From Thermincola carboxydiphila (GTDB lineage Bacteria; Bacillota; Thermincolia; Thermincolales; UBA2595), in contig JAENYP010000009.1 of NCBI GenBank assembly GCA_016841725.1, positions 1 to 64,000 of the forward strand: a stretch of 64,000 nucleotides of DNA, in the 5' to 3' direction. This document shows, piece by piece, positions 60,901 to 64,000 of the stretch. Below the pieces are notes generated by a model that was given only the letters and a program-made list of their open reading frames with translations, had not been told where the DNA came from and did not search any database. Numbering within the stretch: the stretch's first letter is position 1; the number at the start of each line of letters is the position of its first letter. A program made the position numbers and the translations under genes.

Positions 60901-61366
60901 CGAGACCACCAATGATTATCTAAGGAACCATATTAGTATGGAAATAAAAGCTACCGAATGTTTTGATGTGAGTAGACCGGAAAGGGTATTGCTTTACAAG
61001 TTCACGGCGTTTATTACAATAAAAGGCGCCATAGAGGGACTATTTCTTATCAGCATGGAAGAGGAAGTATTAAGAATGGTGGTAAGAAAATTCGTCCTGG
61101 AAGACCTTACCAGGGACGAGGAAGCAGAATACATGGAAGATGTCCTGGCGGAATGTACCAATACAATATTGGGGAACTCCCTGAAGTCCTTCCCCGGTCT
61201 CCAGGAAATGATTGTTATTGACACTCCTGTATCTATTTTTTCAAGAGATGCCCTGGTGAAATATCAGGAATCCACGATTTCAACCTGCAATATTGAAACC
61301 CAGGCAGGGAGGCTCTGCCTTAATCTTGTCGTTCCCCGGGAGTTAGAAAAACATACCGGAAATTAG
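57989..61366 (+). CDS. [FeFe]-hydrogenase-like sensor fused to CheA-type kinase and CheX-type phosphatase
   Basis: 1125 residues. Two 4Fe-4S ferredoxin motifs (Cys14-24, Cys44-54) are followed by an H-cluster domain with all four expected cysteines (QPCPAVV, Cys143; GPCFAKR, Cys192; NCQHGC, Cys304/308). Then an FeS domain (CASCGYGNC and Cys428), a PAS-like region (about 475-590), an HPt (His657, VHTYKGN), a CheA P3/P4-like kinase (FRNAIDHGIE, DDGRGID, SGRGVGLGAV), and a CheX-like C-terminus with D1051-x3-E1055-x2-N1058...P1080 (phosphatase signature) and LGNS. AAGGAGAA precedes the ATG. Probably an H2- or redox-sensing kinase with a built-in receiver phosphatase, signalling to the next gene. 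Hydrogenase activity is not implied. Confidence 0.88.
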   Translation: MGLPEIINLDKDKCQHCLACLLVCPVKLCNVVEPDGILVNPDLCIGCGECIRACREKGHKARSGIDDFPEFLQDVQSGVPLGVLLAPAAAVNYDGLLPRLITSLRKLGVKYVFDVSFGAEIAAYQYLKLVQSGTKNPLIAQPCPAVVSCIEIYHTDLVPYLAPTDSPALAAAKWVKSQSMYKNLKLAFLGPCFAKRREVHDPNTGGVVSYNITYQSLDKYFYEQGISLENLEPSGFDSPEAERAVVFSQPGGLTETFRRFGVPFKKADVPRIEGPQEVYLNYLPELENDIKDGKAPLLVDILNCQHGCNIGPAVTHSHTHFQVDLIMDRRREEQIRKHNASDEPNPGLFEEQYKLIDDENIDFARAYSDRSSHRYLREPSKEEEELMWERLHKLTEEERSINCASCGYGNCRSMMTAIVNGLNHVESCKYYLLKENEINLNKVEIQAKEIQKSRDEIAAWNQVLEKTVAEKTVAVRSLLNNAGQGFLTIGQNLQVNHEYSSECRRIFNREIGGIKFSELIYPQNEESKAFVDSLLIEIFNQESDDMVVDLYLPLLPEKIEIDNKHIEVKYKIISDTTAESKTCMAILTDVTDKRLLENQMENERNTLKMVVKVVVSYNDFIQTVKDYRYFCDTLLYEIINSEKTLENKIAEIFRYVHTYKGNFSQFYMTGITQLLHDFESKIAAFSKLLVSDMGNDDLNRFVQEFDIHSWLKEDIKRIEEVLGPEFLSSEDMLTISKSKLIELEKKVESILPPTECRILVVELRRLRYRPFDSLLESYQDYVMKLAERYQKEVFPVELESEPVFVDPERYNDFIRSLVHVFRNAIDHGIETMDERIESGKAEYGRIRCHICQQDNKIVLTVTDDGRGIDSNKLRSKLVEKGFLNPGEASGISEAEIVNFIFRDSFSTKDVVTDVSGRGVGLGAVRGELEKLGGLVEVKTCLGQGTEFKFTIPMENEQFWGLAASEIIKPLIETTNDYLRNHISMEIKATECFDVSRPERVLLYKFTAFITIKGAIEGLFLISMEEEVLRMVVRKFVLEDLTRDEEAEYMEDVLAECTNTILGNSLKSFPGLQEMIVIDTPVSIFSRDALVKYQESTISTCNIETQAGRLCLNLVVPRELEKHTGN

Positions 61367-61391
61367 CTTTTTATTTCTTGGAGGTGCAAAA

Positions 61392-62144
61392 ATGGCCCGA
61401 ATTTTAGTAGTTGATGATTCTGCCGTAATGCGAAGAAACATTGTTCACACTGTAACTCATGCAGGTCACGAAATTGTTGCCCAGGCTTCCGACGGGGGAC
61501 AAGCCTATAACCTATATAAAATCCATTCCCCTGATCTGGTAACAATGGATATAAACATGCCGGAAGTCAATGGAATTGAAGCTGTTAAACGAATTATAAC
61601 AGATTTTCCCAAGGCTAAAATAATTATGGTCAGTGCACTGGATCAAAAACATATGGTGCTGGAAGCTCTCAAGTGTGGAGCTAAGCATTATATCATTAAA
61701 CCCATTAACCCGGAAAATCTTGTTGCTGTAATTAACAAGATTCTGGGAGTGGCATTACAGCCAAAGGTTTTGACAAATGCTCAATTACCCCAAAAACCAG
61801 CAGCTGCAGAAGCGCCGGTTGAGGAAGAACCTGAAAGTCCCTTCATAGTTAAAAACCTCAATTCAACGTTCTGTATTCGAATTACAAAACTTTTATCGCT
61901 GGACAATGTGGGATCACTTCTTCAAGCCGTTCAGGGGCTTCTTTATGTGCAGCCCTTAAAAGTGTCCATTGATTTTGGAAGAGTTGAGACACTTCCCGAA
62001 GAGTTATTAAATAAAATTGCTGAAATTACTAACCTTATAATTAAGGCAAACGGTAAATTAACTGTAGCTTCGCAAAATGAAGAATTTGTCCATTGGGTTA
62101 AGGAAAAGCATATCAGTGGATTATCTGAGCTGTTTATAGGCTAA
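61392..62144 (+). CDS. Response regulator with C-terminal STAS-like domain
   Basis: A 250-residue protein: receiver domain (1-120; ILVVDDSAVMR, Asp53 in TMDINMPEVNG, IIKPI), a Pro/Ala/Glu-rich linker (about 130-155), and a C-terminal domain of about 95 residues with the beta-alpha pattern of STAS domains (FGRVETLPEELLNKIAEITN). It lies 25 nt after the hydrogenase-like sensor kinase and is its likely partner. REC-STAS proteins can act on anti-sigma or receptor complexes; here it might join the two STAS proteins at 48 kb (inference). GGAGGTG lies upstream. Confidence 0.8.
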   Translation: MARILVVDDSAVMRRNIVHTVTHAGHEIVAQASDGGQAYNLYKIHSPDLVTMDINMPEVNGIEAVKRIITDFPKAKIIMVSALDQKHMVLEALKCGAKHYIIKPINPENLVAVINKILGVALQPKVLTNAQLPQKPAAAEAPVEEEPESPFIVKNLNSTFCIRITKLLSLDNVGSLLQAVQGLLYVQPLKVSIDFGRVETLPEELLNKIAEITNLIIKANGKLTVASQNEEFVHWVKEKHISGLSELFIG

Positions 62145-62190
62145 ATTATTATCAGGATTTCTCACAGATTTCCGTTAATTAAACTATAAC

Positions 62191-62226
62191 AACAGCCGGT
62201 CTGAAAAAGGACCGGCTGTTATTGTT
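62191..62226 (+). terminator. Terminator after the REC-STAS gene
   Basis: An 11-bp stem (62191-62201 with 62210-62220) with an 8-nt loop is followed by a T-rich tail. Confidence 0.8.
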
Positions 62227-62331
62227 TATAATTCTTAACAGGATATGTGTACTAATGGATGTAGTAAGCTTACACTTGGCAGCAGGTCTTAATATGTTAT
62301 ACTAATTATATATGTTTTAGGGGGATAGTTT

Positions 62332-63426
62332 TTGACATTATTGATGACTAAGAAAATCTTGTCGATATTGTTTCAAGGGATGATGATAATGGTGTTGAAG
62401 TGTAAACAAATAAACCTGGGGTTAAAAGTAACAATTAGAGCAACGGGAGTTATCCTGTTACTGGGGGCAGTCTCCGGTTTACAACAGAAGTGGATTTTAT
62501 CAGGTGTTATAATATGGTTTTTTGGCTGGCTTACTGTATACTGGCTAACCAAGCATGTTACCGGGCCTCTGACGGAATTGGCAGCAGCCATGAAAACTTT
62601 AGCCCATGGTGATTCCCACAATACCAAGGCATTAACTTCCAATGTATTTGAGGTGCGGGAATTAATTGCAGCTTTCAATTCCCTGAGATTAGATATACAG
62701 AAATTCAGGTCTGAAGCTGAATTTATTAATATGAAAAGAAAAAAGATACTGGGTAAAATTATGAATGTTCAGGAGGAAGAGAGGAAGAAGATATCCAGGG
62801 AACTCCATGATCAGGTAGGCCAATACCTGACGGCAATGAATCTGGAACTGCGGGTTATTGATGATTTAACAGGGTCAAAAAAGGTCAGGGAACGTACTCA
62901 AAATATTAGGGTCATGATTGACCGCACTCAGAAATATATTAAAAATCTAATTTGGGAACTTCGCCCCAGCTCATTGGATGATATTGGGCTGGAAGCCGCC
63001 ATTACCAGGCATCTGCTTTCACCACTTAACAGAGCCGGAATAAATGCCGATATACAGGCCTACGCCATGGAAGGCATGGCTTTGCCTCCGGAGGTTAGTA
63101 CCTGTGCCTTCAGGGTTGCTCAGGAATCTGTAAATAATGCCGTTAAGCATGGAATAGCTAATAATATCAGTATAGTCCTGTTAAAACATGCCGGATATTT
63201 TTCGATAGTAATTGAAGATGACGGAAAAGGTTTTGAGGTTGATGAAGTTCTGAATAATGCTATATATAGTAGAAAATTTGGACTTTTGGGGATGGAAGAG
63301 AGGGCTTTATTGGTCAATGGGCAGTTGATAATTGAGTCTGGGCCGGGGAATGGGACCACCATCTATTTAAAAATACCGCTAAATGGGGAGGAAGTAAACG
63401 GTGACGATCAAGGTGTTACTGGCTGA
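62332..63426 (+). CDS. NarL-type membrane sensor histidine kinase
   Basis: A 364-residue kinase. The N-terminal region has two hydrophobic segments (about 35-55 and 58-74) with very little outside, then a HAMP-like stretch ([19 protein letters not shown]), then a HisKA_3 domain ([11 protein letters not shown]), and a HATPase ([28 protein letters not shown]). Lacking a large sensor domain, it may sense within the membrane or through a partner. The start is TTG at 62332 behind AGGGGG. Its end overlaps the start of the following response regulator by 26 nt. Confidence 0.92.
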   Translation: MTLLMTKKILSILFQGMMIMVLKCKQINLGLKVTIRATGVILLLGAVSGLQQKWILSGVIIWFFGWLTVYWLTKHVTGPLTELAAAMKTLAHGDSHNTKALTSNVFEVRELIAAFNSLRLDIQKFRSEAEFINMKRKKILGKIMNVQEEERKKISRELHDQVGQYLTAMNLELRVIDDLTGSKKVRERTQNIRVMIDRTQKYIKNLIWELRPSSLDDIGLEAAITRHLLSPLNRAGINADIQAYAMEGMALPPEVSTCAFRVAQESVNNAVKHGIANNISIVLLKHAGYFSIVIEDDGKGFEVDEVLNNAIYSRKFGLLGMEERALLVNGQLIIESGPGNGTTIYLKIPLNGEEVNGDDQGVTG

Positions 63427-64000
63427 TGATCATAATGTGTTGCGAACAGGTTTACGCCTCCTGATTAACTCCCGGGAAGATATGGCAGTCATCGGTGAGG
63501 TCGGTGACGGTAAGGAAGTGGTCCATGCCGTGGTTTCTTTAAAGCCGGATGTACTTCTGTTGGACCTGTCATTTCCGGGCTATGACGGAATTAAAGTAAT
63601 CAAAGAATTAAGGGCACAGGGGCAGCAAACCTGTATCCTTATTCTCACTATGCATGAAGAAGAGGCGTATTTGAAAAAGGCCATTGAGGCCGGGGCGCAT
63701 GGGTATATTGTAAAAAAGGCAACAGACACGGCACTTATCAGTTCTATTAAAGAAGTAGCCAGGGGAGGGCGTGTAATTGACCCTGTAATGGCAGGAGCCC
63801 TTTTATCCAGGGTTTGGTCCCCGGAACCTGCTTTTCGCCAAAACTCCTCATTGAAGCTCAGTGAACGTGAAACAGAGGTATTAAGATTAATCGCTCTGGG
63901 GTATTCCAACTTAGAAATAGCCGAAGAACTGGTTATTAGCAGTAAAACTGTAGAATCCCATAAGGCCAGTATCAGGTCCAAGCTTGGAGTTCAGAAGCGG
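63401..64000 (+). CDS. NarL/FixJ-family response regulator (3' end beyond window)
   Basis: The first 200 codons of a LuxR-type two-component regulator, cut by the window edge. The receiver has [12 protein letters not shown], Asp55 (LLLDLSFPG) and IVKKA. The HTH (about 150-200) has [20 protein letters not shown] and [12 protein letters not shown]. The start is GTG at 63401 with GGGGAGGAAG upstream. It overlaps the upstream kinase and is clearly its partner. The last few residues lie outside. Confidence 0.93.
   Translation, partial: MTIKVLLADDHNVLRTGLRLLINSREDMAVIGEVGDGKEVVHAVVSLKPDVLLLDLSFPGYDGIKVIKELRAQGQQTCILILTMHEEEAYLKKAIEAGAHGYIVKKATDTALISSIKEVARGGRVIDPVMAGALLSRVWSPEPAFRQNSSLKLSERETEVLRLIALGYSNLEIAEELVISSKTVESHKASIRSKLGVQKR

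Overview
The window looks like chromosome of a spore-lineage Gram-positive anaerobe (Firmicutes, Peptococcaceae/Thermincola-like). This is inferred from the strong GGAGG ribosome sites with frequent TTG/GTG starts, the ANTAR-type control of nitrogen genes, Spo0A-box-like sites, a relic of an S-layer (SLH) domain, and large multiheme c-type cytochromes of the kind used for extracellular electron transfer by Gram-positive metal reducers. No rRNA, tRNA, CRISPR array or intact mobile element was recognised.

Layout. 0-5 kb: two paralogous orphan XRE regulators, a rhomboid protease, cysteine synthase (minus), a GntR / 55-aa protein / slipin operon (minus) and a small zinc ribbon (minus). 5-12.5 kb: a LytS/LytTR two-component pair and CheW, then acpS, nnr, a CBS protein and alr, and a minus-strand membrane protein. 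12.5-18.2 kb: nitrogen assimilation (ANTAR regulator-glnA, then gdhA behind a structured attenuator leader), an HD-GYP protein and a second ANTAR regulator. Both ANTAR proteins have lost the phosphorylatable Asp of their receiver domain.

18.6-32.2 kb: an electron-transfer island with five multiheme cytochromes (12, 6, 8, 10 and 9 heme-binding motifs), a TPR protein, an NHL beta-propeller protein, an M23 peptidase, a 35-aa membrane protein and an SLH-domain relic. One cytochrome is 1223 aa with eight tandem FlgD-like Ig domains in front of its heme region. 32.3-37.2 kb: an ECF sigma / membrane partner / TPR operon, a PGPGW-like membrane protein and a double-P-loop ATPase.

37.4-64 kb: a very dense signalling island. 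It holds two DUF2294 proteins, a response regulator without a normal start codon, a collapsed PAS/EAL pseudogene, two multi-PAS histidine kinases, a soluble chemoreceptor-like protein, two STAS proteins, and a chemotaxis set (CheY, CheA, two MCPs with recently homogenised signalling domains, CheW, CheR, CheD, CheB). The most striking gene (57989-61366) joins an [FeFe]-hydrogenase-type H-cluster domain, ferredoxin and FeS domains, an HPt, a CheA-like kinase core and a CheX-type phosphatase in one polypeptide, and is followed by a REC-STAS response regulator. A NarL-type kinase/regulator pair runs off the right edge.

Two signalling genes (38885 and 46083) share a leader organisation: a Spo0A-box-like site, then a 10-11 bp terminator-type stem enclosing a conserved ~26-nt core. 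This is a candidate undescribed RNA regulatory element. Taken together the region reads as redox or electron-acceptor sensing coupled to chemotaxis-type signalling next to the electron-transfer machinery. Functional links are inference from neighbourhood and domain content.
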